Assembly: GCF_039539005.1 (NCBI RefSeq)
Contig: NZ_BAABCP010000001.1
Coordinates: 620,001 to 684,000, forward strand
Direction of reading: 5' to 3'
DNA from: Microbacterium soli
GTDB lineage: Bacteria; Actinomycetota; Actinomycetes; Actinomycetales; Microbacteriaceae
Length of the DNA stretch: 64,000 nucleotides
The notes beneath the pieces are model-generated. The model was given only the letters and a program-made list of their open reading frames with translations. It searched no databases and had not been told where the DNA came from. This document shows positions 1 to 9,633 of this stretch, piece by piece. The translations under genes were made by a program, and so were the position numbers. How positions within the stretch are numbered: position 1 is the first letter of the stretch; each line of letters starts with the position of its first letter.

Positions 1-654
1 GGTCTGCTCGTGGCCGCGCTGCTGTTCGACGTGATCGGCCGCAAGTTCGGCGGCAGAGTCGGCAGCTTCCTGCGCGCGACCTACTACCTCCCGCAGATCC
101 TCCCCGTCGTGGTCGCCGGCATCGTCATCGGCTGGATCGTGCGCCCCGACAGCGACGGCGCACTCAACCAGATGCTCGGCTGGATCGGCATCCCCGCCGT
201 CGACTGGCTCGGGCAGATGCCCTCGGCCCTGATCGTCCTCATGGTCGTCATGGTGTGGGTGCAGCTCGGCTACCCCGTCGTCATCTTCATGGCGGCGCTG
301 CAGCGGGTGGACCCCGAGTTGTACGAAGCCGCCGAACTCGACGGCGCCAACTGGGTGCAGCGCTTCTCCGCCATCACCGTCAGCATCATCCGACCGGAGA
401 TCTTCGTCGTGACCCTCACGTGCACGATCGCCGCGCTGAAGGTGTTCGGCCCCGTGTACGTCATCACCCGCGGCGGACCGGCGGGGGCGACGCTCGTGCC
501 GGCCTACTACGCGTATCAGGAGTTCTTCACCAAGCGGAACATCGGCTACGGCGCGACCATCGCCACCGTGCTGACCATCGTCGTCGTCATCGTGTCGATC
601 GTGTTCATCCGCGTGCAGAACTCCATGGAGCAGAAGGAGAGGGCGGGACTGTGA
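1..654 (+). CDS. Sugar ABC transporter permease, MalF-type (5' partial)
   Basis: Inner-membrane permease subunit of a carbohydrate ABC importer. The reading frame is open from base 1, so the true start lies upstream and 217 residues are visible. Several hydrophobic segments can be seen, and the cytoplasmic EAA loop that docks the ATPase lies at visible residues about 109-128 (EAAELDGANW, followed by the usual G...I..P pattern). The stop overlaps the start of the second permease. Followed directly by a second permease and an alpha-xylosidase, it probably imports xylosides or xyloglucan/xylan oligosaccharides. The substrate is inferred from the neighbours only. The binding protein is presumably upstream of the window. 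Confidence 0.9.
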   Translation, partial: GLLVAALLFDVIGRKFGGRVGSFLRATYYLPQILPVVVAGIVIGWIVRPDSDGALNQMLGWIGIPAVDWLGQMPSALIVLMVVMVWVQLGYPVVIFMAALQRVDPELYEAAELDGANWVQRFSAITVSIIRPEIFVVTLTCTIAALKVFGPVYVITRGGPAGATLVPAYYAYQEFFTKRNIGYGATIATVLTIVVVIVSIVFIRVQNSMEQKERAGL

Positions 655-1538
655 CCACCACCACCGCGGTCGTGACCGGGGATCGCACCCGGCCGCGCGC
701 ACGAGGCGGCATGACGCGCAGGCGGCCGGTCGACTGGCTCCTGCTGGCGCTGGTCGTCGTCGGCGGCGTCCTCGTGCTCGTGCCGTTCTATCTCGTGCTC
801 GTCAACTCGTTCAAGTCACCCGTGGACTACGCGCTCTCGGGCCCGCTCGCCCTGCCCAGCGAACTCGACTTCACCGGCATCTCGAAGTTCTGGGAACGGG
901 TGAACTTCCCCGAGAAGGTATGGAACTCGATCCTCATCTCGGGCGTCGTCTCCCTCCTCGCCGTGCTCATATCCGTGCTCAACGCCTTCGCGATCGGCAT
1001 CGGGCGAGTGCGCGGCAGAACCTGGATCGTGCTGCTGTTCCTGATGGCCAACCTGCTGCCGCAGGAGGCGCTCCTGTACCCGCTCTACTACATGTTCAAG
1101 AGCGTCGGCCTGTACGACAACGTCTGGTCGGTCATCATCGTGTTCACCGTCATCCAGGCCGCGTTCGGCACGTACCTGCTCTCCTCCGTGTACGGCACCT
1201 TCCCCAAGGAGGTGCTCGAGGCCGCTTCCATCGACGGGGCGAGCCGGTGGCAGATCCTGTGGCGCGTGGTCTTCCCGATCAGCCGTCCGACCCTGTCCGT
1301 ACTGCTCATCTTCTTCTTCATCTGGACGTGGAACGAGTTCCTCATCCCGCTGACGTTCCTCGCGTCCAACGCGAACCAGACGGTCCCCGTCGCCATCAGC
1401 GTGCTGCAGGGCGACCGGCTCATGGATGTGACCACCACGAGCGCATCGGCGCTGCTGGGCATCATCCCGACACTCATCTTCTTCCTCATCTTCCAACGCA
1501 CACTCACTCGCGGCATCACGGCAGGAGCGATCAAGTAA
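651..1538 (+). CDS. Carbohydrate ABC transporter permease, MalG-type
   Basis: Second membrane subunit of the same importer, 295 residues. The GTG start at 651 overlaps the upstream TGA (GTGA), and an AGGAGA-like ribosome site lies about 10 bases before it; a longer reading upstream is only a shadow of the first permease. The N terminus is basic (TRRRPVDW), then come about six hydrophobic segments. The EAA loop is near residue 190 (EAASIDGASRW). The stop TAA shares its last base with the ATG of the downstream glycosidase (TAATG), so the three genes form one translationally coupled unit. Confidence 0.92.
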   Translation: MTTTTAVVTGDRTRPRARGGMTRRRPVDWLLLALVVVGGVLVLVPFYLVLVNSFKSPVDYALSGPLALPSELDFTGISKFWERVNFPEKVWNSILISGVVSLLAVLISVLNAFAIGIGRVRGRTWIVLLFLMANLLPQEALLYPLYYMFKSVGLYDNVWSVIIVFTVIQAAFGTYLLSSVYGTFPKEVLEAASIDGASRWQILWRVVFPISRPTLSVLLIFFFIWTWNEFLIPLTFLASNANQTVPVAISVLQGDRLMDVTTTSASALLGIIPTLIFFLIFQRTLTRGITAGAIK

Positions 1539-3772
1539 TGAAATTCACCGACGGGTTCTGGCAGCTCCGACCGGGAGTCACCGCCCTGTACGCCCAGGAG
1601 GCGTACGACATCGACCGCACCGAGGACACCCCGGACGGGCCGGGGCTGGTCATCACCGCCCCGACGTCGGTCATCACCAAGCGCGGCGACGTGCTCAACC
1701 GGCCGGTGCTGACGACCACGCTGTCCTCGCCCGCCGAGGGCGTGATCCGGGTGCGCATCGCCCACCACGTCGGCCGCCCGTGGCACGGCGGGTTCGACCT
1801 GCCCGGCGCGGGAGGCGGTACGGCATCCGCGTCGATCGGCGAGGACGGCGGACGCCTGGACGCCGGCTCGCTCGTCGCGCGCATCGCCCCGGGCGCCCCC
1901 TGGGACCTGTCCTTCGAGATCGGCGGACGGCGGGTGACCGGCAGCGGGCACAAGGCGCAGGGCTGGATGACCCTCACCGCGGACGCCGAGGTGGATCCCG
2001 GGATCGTCGGGAACGCCCGGCAGGACTCGGCGGCACCGCAGCGCTCGACCTTCATCCACGAGCAGCTCGACCTGGGTGTCGGCGAGCTCATCTACGGCCT
2101 GGGCGAGCGCTTCGGACCGCTGGTGAAGAACGGGCAGTCGATCGAGGTGTGGAACGCCGACGGCGGCACCTCCAGCGAGCAGGCGTACAAGAACGTCCCC
2201 TTCCACCTCTCCAGCCGCGGGTACGGAGTGCTCGTCAACGACCCCGGGCACGTGTCCTACGAGGTCGGCTCCGAGGCTGTGGAGCGCGTGCAGTTCTCCG
2301 TCTCCGGTGAGGTCCTGGAGTACTTCGTCATCGCGGGCCCCACACCCAAGGAGGTGCTCGGCAGGTACACCGCCCTCACCGGCCGACCGCCCGTGGTCCC
2401 GGCCTGGTCGTATGGACTGTGGCTGTCGACGAGCTTCACCACCGATTACGACGAGCAGACCGTGAACTCGTTCATCGACGAGATGGCCGTGCGCGAGCTG
2501 CCGGTGTCGGTGTTCCACTTCGACTGCTTCTGGATGCGCGAGTTCAACTGGTGCGACTTCGAGTGGGATCCCCGCGTGTTCCCCGACCCGGAGGGCATGC
2601 TCTCCCGCCTACACGAGCGCGACCTGCGCGTGTGCGTGTGGATCAACCCCTACATCGCCCAGCGGTCGCCGCTGTTCCGCGAGGCGGCCGATCGCGGCTA
2701 CCTCGTCACCCGTCCCGACGGCTCGGTGTGGCAGTGGGACCTGTGGCAGGCCGGCATGGGCCTGGTCGACTTCACGAACCCGGATGCCACCGCGTGGTTC
2801 CAGTCCCACCTGCGTCGGCTGATGGACCAGGGCGTGGACTGCTTCAAGACCGATTTCGGCGAGCGCATCCCCACCGACGTCGTCTGGGCCGACGGCGCGG
2901 ACCCGGAGCGGATGCACAACCTGTACGCCCAGCTGTACAACCGCGCCGTGCACGACGTGCTGGTCGAGACCAGGGGCGCCGGCGATGCAGTGGTGTTCGC
3001 GCGCTCGGCGACCGCGGGCGGGCAGAGCATGCCCGTGCACTGGGGCGGGGACTCCACCTCGACATACGCGTCGATGGCCGAGACGCTGCGCGGCGGGCTG
3101 TCCCTCGCCATGAGCGGATTCGCGTTCTGGAGCCACGACATCGGCGGGTTCGAAGGCACCCCGGACGCGGGCGTGTTCAAGCGCTGGACGGCGTTCGGAC
3201 TGCTGGGGTCGCACTCGCGCTTCCACGGTTCCGGCTCCTACCGGGTGCCGTGGGCGTTCGACGAGGAGGCCGTGGAGGTCACCAGACGCTTCACCCGGCT
3301 GAAGATGCGACTGATGCCGTACCTGCACCAGCTCGGGCTCGACGCCACCCGCACCGGCGTGCCGCTCATGCGTCCCATGGCCCTGGAGTTCCCCGACGAC
3401 CCCGCCGCCGGCCATCTGGACCGGCAGTACATGCTCGGCCCCGATCTCCTGGTCGCCCCGGTGTTCAGCGCTGACGGCGCCGTGCAGTTCTATCTGCCCG
3501 CAGGGCGGTGGACGTCGCTGCTGACCGGTGAGACCGTGTCGGGCGGATCCTGGCGGGAGGAGGTGCACGGCTACGATTCACTGCCGCTGTACGTCCGTCC
3601 CGGCACGGTGCTGCCGTGGGGTGCACGCGAGGATCGCCCGGACTACGACTACCACGACGGTCTGCGTCTGCGCGTCTTCCCGGGCGGCGAGGGCACGGCA
3701 TCCGTCACCGTCACCGCCCCCGACGGCACCGCACGCGCCTACTCCGCCGACCTCGGTTCGCCGACCGAGTAG
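1538..3772 (+). CDS. yicI: Alpha-xylosidase, GH31 family (YicI-like)
   Basis: Cytoplasmic glycoside hydrolase of 744 residues that would release alpha-linked xylose from the non-reducing end of imported oligosaccharides. The GH31 nucleophile motif KTDFGERIPTDV places the catalytic Asp at residue 439. The acid/base motif WGGDSTSTYASMAETLRGG gives Asp505. The 66-residue gap between them is the same as in E. coli YicI (416 and 482). No signal peptide is visible, so it acts inside the cell, after the upstream ABC importer. The ATG at 1538 overlaps the permease stop; longer starts further upstream would lie inside the permease gene and are not needed. A strong hairpin follows the stop. Confidence 0.93.
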   Translation: MKFTDGFWQLRPGVTALYAQEAYDIDRTEDTPDGPGLVITAPTSVITKRGDVLNRPVLTTTLSSPAEGVIRVRIAHHVGRPWHGGFDLPGAGGGTASASIGEDGGRLDAGSLVARIAPGAPWDLSFEIGGRRVTGSGHKAQGWMTLTADAEVDPGIVGNARQDSAAPQRSTFIHEQLDLGVGELIYGLGERFGPLVKNGQSIEVWNADGGTSSEQAYKNVPFHLSSRGYGVLVNDPGHVSYEVGSEAVERVQFSVSGEVLEYFVIAGPTPKEVLGRYTALTGRPPVVPAWSYGLWLSTSFTTDYDEQTVNSFIDEMAVRELPVSVFHFDCFWMREFNWCDFEWDPRVFPDPEGMLSRLHERDLRVCVWINPYIAQRSPLFREAADRGYLVTRPDGSVWQWDLWQAGMGLVDFTNPDATAWFQSHLRRLMDQGVDCFKTDFGERIPTDVVWADGADPERMHNLYAQLYNRAVHDVLVETRGAGDAVVFARSATAGGQSMPVHWGGDSTSTYASMAETLRGGLSLAMSGFAFWSHDIGGFEGTPDAGVFKRWTAFGLLGSHSRFHGSGSYRVPWAFDEEAVEVTRRFTRLKMRLMPYLHQLGLDATRTGVPLMRPMALEFPDDPAAGHLDRQYMLGPDLLVAPVFSADGAVQFYLPAGRWTSLLTGETVSGGSWREEVHGYDSLPLYVRPGTVLPWGAREDRPDYDYHDGLRLRVFPGGEGTASVTVTAPDGTARAYSADLGSPTE

Positions 3773-3777
3773 CGGTT

Positions 3778-3812
3778 CGTCCGGGCCGGCTCGAATCGTG
3801 CCGGCCCGGACG
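3778..3812. terminator. Bidirectional terminator between convergent glycosidase genes
   Basis: A perfect 13-bp GC-rich inverted repeat (CGTCCGGGCCGGC and its complement) surrounds a 9-base loop. It starts 5 bases after the alpha-xylosidase stop and ends one base before the stop of the opposing GH42 gene. There is no clear T-run. It is well placed to end transcripts from both sides. Confidence 0.75.
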
Positions 3813-3813
3813 A

Positions 3814-5862
3814 TCAGCCCTGCCCGCCGCGCTTCTCGCTCAGCGCACGGGCGTCCCCGGGGGCGACGCCGACGACGTCCGCGGTCTCCTCGCCGGTGAG
3901 CAGGTCGATCGAGCCCGCCGTCACCGGCACCTCCACGGAGTGCTCACCGTGGTTCAGCAGGAACAGCACATCCCCGCGGCGCACGGCCTCCAGCCCGTCC
4001 GGGAGCACGTCGATGCCGGGCACGGGACCCGTCACGGCGGCCTCGGCGAGCACGCGGGCGACCACGGCATCCAGCGCACTGTCGGCGACGACCGCCCCCA
4101 CGTACCATGCACTGCCGTGCCGGGTGATGGCGGGGATGCCGTCGAGGTCTCCCCCACGGTGAACGGCGAGGACCTGCGCGCCGTCACCGCGCAGGCGCTC
4201 GGCGAGGATGTCGACCCCGTGCCGCCTGCCGGCGACGGTGTCGCCGGTCCCGTCCGTCTCGGCGGAGAATTCGATCTCGCCCTGCTCGATCGCCGCCCAC
4301 TCCTCACCGCTGGCGCCGATCAGCTCCCGCAGCAGCGCGGGCGAGCGCCCCTGGACGATGGCGGCGTTCTCGTCCGCGACGCCGCTGAACGGCCCGATGA
4401 CGACCTGGGCGCCGCGCGCGGCAGCTGCGGAGAGGGACGTCGCGGCCTCGGGCGTGACGATGTACGAGTGCGGCACGAGGATCACGCGGTACGCGTCCAG
4501 GGGCGCTTCGGCCGGCACCACGTCGACCGCGATGCCTCGGCGCCACAGCGCCCGGTACCAGCGCGCCACCTCCGTCATCGTGGAGAGCCGCTCCGTCGGC
4601 CGTGCGGGCTCCTCCCCCGCCCACCAGCTGGGCCAGTCGAAGATCATCGCGACGTCCGTCGGCACCCCGGCGCCGGCCACGGAGGACAGCCGCTTCAGGT
4701 CGGCGCCCTGCCTCCGCACGCCTCGGAAGACCTCGGTGTCGGCGCCGGCGTGCGGCAGCATCGAGGAGTGGAACCGCTCCGCTCCCGACCGGGCCTGTCG
4801 CCATTGGAAGTAGCAGACGCCGTCGGCCCCTCGTGCGACCGCCTGCAGCGAGTCCAGCCGTGCGCGCATCGGCGACTTGGGCAGGTTGTGCGCGCGCCAG
4901 GAGACGGCGCTGACCGCCTGCTCCATGAGCATCCAGCTGCGGCCGCCGCCGAGGGAGCGCATGAGGTCCTGGACGAGCGCGGTGCTGCTCGCGGCATCCG
5001 GATCCGCCGGGTCGGGGTACTGATCGTCGGCGACCACGTCCACGTGGTCCGCCCAGGAGTGGTAGTCGACATGGGCGAAGAAGCCCATGAAGTTCGTGGT
5101 GATCGGCTGCTCGGCGCCGGTGGCGCGGATCGCGTCGCGCAGCTCGGTGAAGCAGGCCAGCAGCTGGTCGGAGCTGTACCGCCGGAAGTCCAGCGACTGG
5201 GCCGGGTTCACCAGGTAGGGCATCCGTCGTGGCGGCAGGATCTCCTCGAAGGAGTCGTAGCGCTGCGACCAGAACGCGGTGCCCCAGGCGCTGTTGAGGG
5301 CGTCGATGTCGTGATAGCGCCGCTGCAGCCAGAGCCGGAACTCGCGGGCGGCCTCATCGCCGTAGTCGAGCTGACCGTACTCGTTGCCGACGTGCCACAT
5401 GCGCACGGCCGGATGCCGGACGTACCGCTCGGCGAGGTCGCGGGTGACGGCGAGCGCGTGCGCCCGATAGGTTCGCGATGCCGGGGAGAACTGGTTGCGG
5501 GATCCGGCGACCAGGCGCACGCCGTCCCGGTCGACGGGGAGCACGTCCGGATGCCGCAGCCCCAGCCACGGCGGGGGCGATGCGACCGGGGTGGCGAGGT
5601 CGACGGCGATGCCGTTCGCGTGCAGGAGGTCGAGGACCTCGTCCAGCCATCCCCATTCGCGCGCTCCGGGACGCGGTTCGATCGTCGCCCAGCTGAACAC
5701 GCCGACGGTCACGAGATTCACCCCGGCCTCACGCATCAGCCGGACGTCCTCATCCCACGTCTCGCGCGGCCACTGCTCGGGGTTGTAGTCGCCTCCGAAC
5801 ACGATTCCGCGCTCGGCGATGAGCTCCTCGAAGTGGGAGCGTCCCACCGTCTGCGATGACAT
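3814..5862 (-). CDS. Beta-galactosidase / alpha-L-arabinopyranosidase-type enzyme, GH42
   Basis: Cytoplasmic GH42 glycosidase of 682 residues, a normal length for the family. The N terminus has the family motif FGGDYNPEQWP. The acid/base Glu161 lies in HVGNEYGQ, and the nucleophile Glu314 in MLMEQAVS, matching the usual positions of GH42 enzymes (near 141 and 312 in the Thermus enzyme). It is transcribed toward the alpha-xylosidase and away from the esterase. A LacI-type operator lies 24 bases upstream of the ATG. GH42 enzymes cleave beta-galactosides or alpha-L-arabinopyranosides; in this setting it probably removes side-chain sugars from plant oligosaccharides. The exact substrate cannot be read from sequence. 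Confidence 0.92.
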   Translation of the reverse strand: MSSQTVGRSHFEELIAERGIVFGGDYNPEQWPRETWDEDVRLMREAGVNLVTVGVFSWATIEPRPGAREWGWLDEVLDLLHANGIAVDLATPVASPPPWLGLRHPDVLPVDRDGVRLVAGSRNQFSPASRTYRAHALAVTRDLAERYVRHPAVRMWHVGNEYGQLDYGDEAAREFRLWLQRRYHDIDALNSAWGTAFWSQRYDSFEEILPPRRMPYLVNPAQSLDFRRYSSDQLLACFTELRDAIRATGAEQPITTNFMGFFAHVDYHSWADHVDVVADDQYPDPADPDAASSTALVQDLMRSLGGGRSWMLMEQAVSAVSWRAHNLPKSPMRARLDSLQAVARGADGVCYFQWRQARSGAERFHSSMLPHAGADTEVFRGVRRQGADLKRLSSVAGAGVPTDVAMIFDWPSWWAGEEPARPTERLSTMTEVARWYRALWRRGIAVDVVPAEAPLDAYRVILVPHSYIVTPEAATSLSAAAARGAQVVIGPFSGVADENAAIVQGRSPALLRELIGASGEEWAAIEQGEIEFSAETDGTGDTVAGRRHGVDILAERLRGDGAQVLAVHRGGDLDGIPAITRHGSAWYVGAVVADSALDAVVARVLAEAAVTGPVPGIDVLPDGLEAVRRGDVLFLLNHGEHSVEVPVTAGSIDLLTGEETADVVGVAPGDARALSEKRGGQG

Positions 5863-5885
5863 GATCTGTGTTCTCCGTCGGGTTA

Positions 5886-5899
5886 TCGAAGCGTTTCAA
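5886..5899. promoter_or_regulatory. Putative LacI-family operator upstream of the GH42 gene
   Basis: TCGAAGCGTTTCAA is a near-palindrome with a central CG: five of seven half-site pairs match. This is the classic shape of LacI/GalR-family operators (GAAACG-type half sites). It sits 24 bases before the GH42 ATG and about 66 bases before the divergent esterase -10 box. No LacI gene is in the window, so the regulator would be encoded elsewhere, most likely left of the permeases. Confidence 0.55.
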
Positions 5900-5964
5900 C
5901 ACCGAGACACTATCCCAGCCCGAGGGCGATGTCCACGGAAGCGCGAGGCACCCCGATCAAGCGG

Positions 5965-5970
5965 TAGCCT
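5965..5970 (+). promoter_or_regulatory. Leaderless -10 box (TAGCCT) of the acetyl esterase gene
   Basis: TAGCCT ends 6 bases before the GTG at 5977, with no ribosome site between. Transcription would therefore start at or next to the start codon, as in other leaderless actinobacterial genes. This supports choosing 5977 as the start. Confidence 0.5.
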
Positions 5971-5976
5971 GTCCAC

Positions 5977-6942
5977 GTGCCACTGACCGACATGCCCCTC
6001 GACGAACTCCGCGCCTACCGACCCGACGTCGCGGTCCCACCGGATTTCGACGCGTTCTGGGACACCACGATCTCGCAGTCCCGCGCCCTGGCCTCCGCCC
6101 CGGAGCTGTCCGCAGCGCAGACGCCGGTCACGGAGCTCATCGTCGAGGACCTCGCCTTCTCCGGATTCGGCGGCGAGCGGATCCGCGCCTGGGTGACCCG
6201 ACCGCGCTCTGCGGCGCCGCTTCCCGCCGTCGTCGAGTACATCGGCTACGGCGGCGGGCGCGGCATCCCCGGCGAGAAACTGCAGTGGGCGGCCGCGGGC
6301 TTCGTGCATGTGCTCATGGACACCCGCGGCCAAGGCGCCAACTGGGGCTCGGGCGGGGACACGCCGGACCCGCACGGATCGGACGGCGCCACCACCGGCT
6401 TCATGACCCGCGGCATCCTCGACCGTGACGAGTACTACTACCGCCGTCTGTTCACCGATGCGGTGCTGGCCGTCGACGCGGTGCGCACCCTCCCCTTCGT
6501 CGACGCCTCCCGCGTGAGCGTGACCGGCGCGAGTCAGGGCGGCGGCGTCACCCTCGCCGCCGCCGCCCTGCACGACGGCGTCTTCGCGGCCCTGCCCGAT
6601 GTCCCCTTCCTGTGCCACTTCCGGCGATCCGTCGAGCTGACACCCGACCACCCCTACCGGGAGATCGAGCGCTACCTGGCCGTGCACCGCGACAGCGTCG
6701 ACAAGGTGTTCGACACCCTGTCGAACTTCGACGGTGTGAATTTTGCGCGCCGCATCACCGCACCCGCCCTGTTCTCCGTGGCTCTCATGGACGGCATCGT
6801 GCTCCCCTCCAGCGTCTTCGCGGCCTTCAACCAGGTGGGGTCCTCGGATGCCTCCATCGAGGTGTACTCGTTCAACGGGCACGAGGGCGGGCAGCACGCC
6901 CAGTGGGTGCGTCAGGTCGGGTGGCTCCGCGAACGGCTGTGA
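5977..6942 (+). CDS. axeA: Acetyl xylan esterase / cephalosporin-C deacetylase family (CE7)
   Basis: Alpha/beta hydrolase of 321 residues that removes acetyl groups from xylo-oligosaccharides. The nucleophile elbow GASQGGG gives Ser186; Asp272 (LMDGIVLPSS) and His302 (FNGHEGG) complete the triad. These match the spacing of the Thermotoga CE7 enzyme (Ser188, Asp274, His303). The conserved RGQG motif is also present (DTRGQGANW). No signal peptide is seen, so it acts in the cytoplasm on imported acetylated oligosaccharides, in keeping with the neighbouring permeases and xylosidase. The GTG at 5977 is preceded by a leaderless -10; ATG 5992 is an alternative start. Confidence 0.92.
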   Translation: MPLTDMPLDELRAYRPDVAVPPDFDAFWDTTISQSRALASAPELSAAQTPVTELIVEDLAFSGFGGERIRAWVTRPRSAAPLPAVVEYIGYGGGRGIPGEKLQWAAAGFVHVLMDTRGQGANWGSGGDTPDPHGSDGATTGFMTRGILDRDEYYYRRLFTDAVLAVDAVRTLPFVDASRVSVTGASQGGGVTLAAAALHDGVFAALPDVPFLCHFRRSVELTPDHPYREIERYLAVHRDSVDKVFDTLSNFDGVNFARRITAPALFSVALMDGIVLPSSVFAAFNQVGSSDASIEVYSFNGHEGGQHAQWVRQVGWLRERL

Positions 6943-6986
6943 GAACCGCCGCCGGGTGGTGACGACCGCCCCTCAGCGCGATGCCC

Positions 6987-7772
6987 TCAGCGGGGGTCGC
7001 GGCGGTTCGAGGCCCAGGAGTGGAAGAGCTCGGAGGTGCGGTCGATCGCATCCGCCGCCTTCTCCATGATCGCCCGCGCGGCCTCCAGGAGCGCATCCGG
7101 CAGCTCCTGGTGCACCTTCTCGCCGCGCGCCGAGCGCTCTGCGATGTCGAACGCCTGCTCGAGATCGTCCACAGCCCGGCGGTACCGGGAGAAGTCGGAT
7201 GCCGTCATGCGTCGCTCCTGCGCGGAGGGGCGCAGCACCCCGGCCTGCTCGACGGCGGCGAGGAACGCCGCCGTGAACGGCTGCCGTGCATCGCTCATGG
7301 CGGGGAACGCCAGCGCCTTCGCCGCGTCCGTCTCGTAATCCATCCAGCGCGCCAGCACCCGGTCGTGGCGGGCGCGCACCGCATCCAGCGGATGCGCGCC
7401 GCGGCGGATCGCCGCGCGCTCGGCGGACACCCGGGCGCGCGCGGCCTTGACCCGTGCCGCGGACGCCTTCGACGCCCGTTGCGCCTCGCGCAGTCGGCGC
7501 CGCGCAGACGCCACAGCCGCGCCATCCGTCCTGGCCGCGGCCCGATCGGCGACGACGCCCGCGGTCTCCGCGCGGACGATGCGGGCGGCATCCGCGGCCG
7601 CCCTCGCCTCCTGCCGGGCCTGACGCAGCTCCAGCCGCGCCGCATCGTATCCGAGCCGTCTGCCGGTCATGGTCCGCCGCCTCCGAATCGCGACGAATCC
7701 CGCCGCGCCCGCACCGACCGCGCTCGGTGCGAGCCACCACAGCTCCGCCGCCGTCGCCCAGATCGGATCCAC
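6987..7772 (-). CDS. Hypothetical membrane-anchored coiled-coil protein
   Basis: 261 residues; no family recognised. One hydrophobic segment lies at residues about 12-30 (LAPSAVGAGAAGFVAI), followed by a basic stop-transfer RRRR. A long Ala/Arg/Glu-rich region at about 40-125 has heptad-like spacing and is probably a coiled coil. The C-terminal half looks helical and globular (residues 150-250). The N terminus is short, so the coiled coil is probably cytoplasmic (inference). The GTG start is supported by TAGGCT 6 bases upstream. Codon use matches its neighbours. It may be a structural or envelope-associated protein, but nothing nearby fixes its role. Confidence 0.75.
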   Translation of the reverse strand: MDPIWATAAELWWLAPSAVGAGAAGFVAIRRRRTMTGRRLGYDAARLELRQARQEARAAADAARIVRAETAGVVADRAAARTDGAAVASARRRLREAQRASKASAARVKAARARVSAERAAIRRGAHPLDAVRARHDRVLARWMDYETDAAKALAFPAMSDARQPFTAAFLAAVEQAGVLRPSAQERRMTASDFSRYRRAVDDLEQAFDIAERSARGEKVHQELPDALLEAARAIMEKAADAIDRTSELFHSWASNRRDPR

Positions 7773-7778
7773 ACGCCC

Positions 7779-7784
7779 AGCCTA
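7779..7784 (-). promoter_or_regulatory. Leaderless -10 box (TAGGCT) of the coiled-coil protein gene
   Basis: On the minus strand TAGGCT is followed by 6 bases and then the GTG at 7772. It fits the same leaderless pattern as many genes in the window. Confidence 0.5.
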
Positions 7785-7824
7785 ACCGCCCGCGCGCCGG
7801 ACGGTCGGGCCGGGTCGGGCGAGG

Positions 7825-9633
7825 TCACACGAGGGTCTGCTGCCAGGCGGCGTGCAGCCGGGCGAACTTCCCGGTGCCCTGCGCCAGTGCGTCGGGGGTG
7901 TCGTCCTCGATGATCCGGCCGTGCTCCATGACCAGCACGCGGTCGGCGATCGCGACGGTCGACAGCCGGTGCGCGATGATGATGGCCGTGCGATCGGCCA
8001 GCAGCGTCTGCAGCGCATCCTGGATGAGCCGCTCCGAGGGGATGTCCAGCGACGCGGTCGCCTCGTCGAGGATGAGCACGGCGGGATCGGCGAGGAACGC
8101 CCGGGCGAAGGAGATCAGCTGCCGTTGTCCGGCCGACACCCGCCCGCCGCGCTTGTTCACATCCGTGTCATAGCCGTCCGGCAGCGAGGAGATGAACTCG
8201 TCGGCGCCCACGGCGCGCGCGGCCGCCCGGATCTCGTCGAGCGTCGCGTCGGGCCTGCCCAGCGCGATGTTGTCGGCGACGGTTCCGCTGAACAGGTACG
8301 CCGCCTGCGTGACCATGACGATCGCCCGGCGCAGGTCCTTGGGATGCAGCGCCCGCAGGTCGACGCCGTCCAGCGTGATCACCCCCTCGGTGGGATCGTA
8401 GAAGCGCGACACGAGCTTGGCGAGCGTCGACTTGCCGGCGCCCGTCGTGCCGACCAGGGCGATCGTCTGCCCGGCGGGGATGTCCAGCGTGAACGTCGGC
8501 AGGATCGTCTTCTCGCCGTTGTACCCGAAGGCGACCTCATCGAAGCGCACGGCCCCGCGCGAGGTCCACAGGTCGACGGGCTGCTCGGGGTCGGGCACCG
8601 TCGGCACCTCCTCCAGCACTCCGGAGACCTTCTCCAGCGCCGCCGCGGCGGACTGATAGGAGTTCAGGAACCCCGCGATGTCCTGCATGGGGGCGAAGAA
8701 GTTCCGCACGTACAGCACGGCCGCCAGCAGCACGCCGACGCCCAGGGCGCCGTCGGCGACGCGGAGGCCGCCCCACAGCACGACGGCGGCGGTGGTCAGT
8801 GCCGAGACGGCCATGAGGCCGGGATCGAACGTGCCGAACAGGTTCATCGAGCGCCGGTTGATGTCGCGGTACTCGCCCGCCACCCCGCGGAAGGCGACGT
8901 CGTTGCGGGCCTCCTTGCGGAAGGACTTGACCGCGCGGATGCCGGTCATCGTCTCGACGAACTGCACGATGACCTTCGCGCTGATCACCCGCGACTCGCG
9001 GTACAGCAGCTGCGAGCGCCGGTGGAACCAGCGCATGAGCAGCACGAGAGGCACGCCCGCCAGCAACAGGACGATGCCGGACTGCCAGTCCGCGATCACG
9101 AGCGCGATGAACGTGAAGACGCCGAACAGCGCGCCGGAGACGAGGTTGTTCAGACCGCCGTCCAGGAGCTCGCGGATGGAGTCCAGGTCGCTGGTCTGCC
9201 GCGAGATGATGCGCCCCGAGGTGTACGACTCATGGAACTCCAGGCTCAGCCGCTGGGTGTGCAGGAAGATGCGCTTGCGCAGATCCAGCAGCACGGCCTG
9301 CGTGATGCGGGCGGCGAGCACGACGTAGTAGCCGATCAGCGCCGCGCCCGCGGCGCCCGCGACGAGGTACACGGCGGTGACCGCGATCGCCGGCATCCAG
9401 TCCGCCTCCTGCAGCAGCCGGGGCAGGGCGTCGTCGAGTGCGATCCCGATCAGGATCGGCCCGGCCACCTGCAGGCCCGTCGAGACGACGAGCACGAGCG
9501 CGGCCATCACGACGCGCAGGCGCAGCGGCCGCACGAGCGAGCCCAGCAGGCGCAGCGAACGCCGCCGGATGGCGCGGCTCTCCTCCTTGGTGTAGTTCGA
9601 GCGGTCCTCGCCCTGCGTCCCGACGACGGTCAT
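7825..9633 (-). CDS. ABC exporter half-transporter, ATPase-competent subunit
   Basis: 602 residues with an N-terminal six-helix exporter domain (about 45-330) and a C-terminal nucleotide-binding domain. Walker A is [10 protein letters not shown] (Lys401), and Walker B is [11 protein letters not shown] with the catalytic Glu524 present. Its ABC signature is VSAGQ rather than LSGGQ. Paired with the upstream partner, which has Asp in place of the catalytic Glu, this is the usual pattern of a heterodimeric multidrug or lipid exporter with one degenerate ATP site (BmrCD and TM287/288 type). The ATG at 9633 overlaps the partner's stop (ATGA); a longer reading through both genes is an out-of-frame artefact. 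The substrate is unknown. Confidence 0.93.
   Translation of the reverse strand: MTVVGTQGEDRSNYTKEESRAIRRRSLRLLGSLVRPLRLRVVMAALVLVVSTGLQVAGPILIGIALDDALPRLLQEADWMPAIAVTAVYLVAGAAGAALIGYYVVLAARITQAVLLDLRKRIFLHTQRLSLEFHESYTSGRIISRQTSDLDSIRELLDGGLNNLVSGALFGVFTFIALVIADWQSGIVLLLAGVPLVLLMRWFHRRSQLLYRESRVISAKVIVQFVETMTGIRAVKSFRKEARNDVAFRGVAGEYRDINRRSMNLFGTFDPGLMAVSALTTAAVVLWGGLRVADGALGVGVLLAAVLYVRNFFAPMQDIAGFLNSYQSAAAALEKVSGVLEEVPTVPDPEQPVDLWTSRGAVRFDEVAFGYNGEKTILPTFTLDIPAGQTIALVGTTGAGKSTLAKLVSRFYDPTEGVITLDGVDLRALHPKDLRRAIVMVTQAAYLFSGTVADNIALGRPDATLDEIRAAARAVGADEFISSLPDGYDTDVNKRGGRVSAGQRQLISFARAFLADPAVLILDEATASLDIPSERLIQDALQTLLADRTAIIIAHRLSTVAIADRVLVMEHGRIIEDDTPDALAQGTGKFARLHAAWQQTLV

Noticed and set aside
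3616-5859. Long plus-strand frame opposite the GH42 gene
   Set aside because: Low-complexity shadow of a strongly supported gene on the other strand; no motifs or ribosome site. The same applies to other long frames such as 1088-2518, 7852-9723, 16413-18815, 18778-21549 and 33817-35301.
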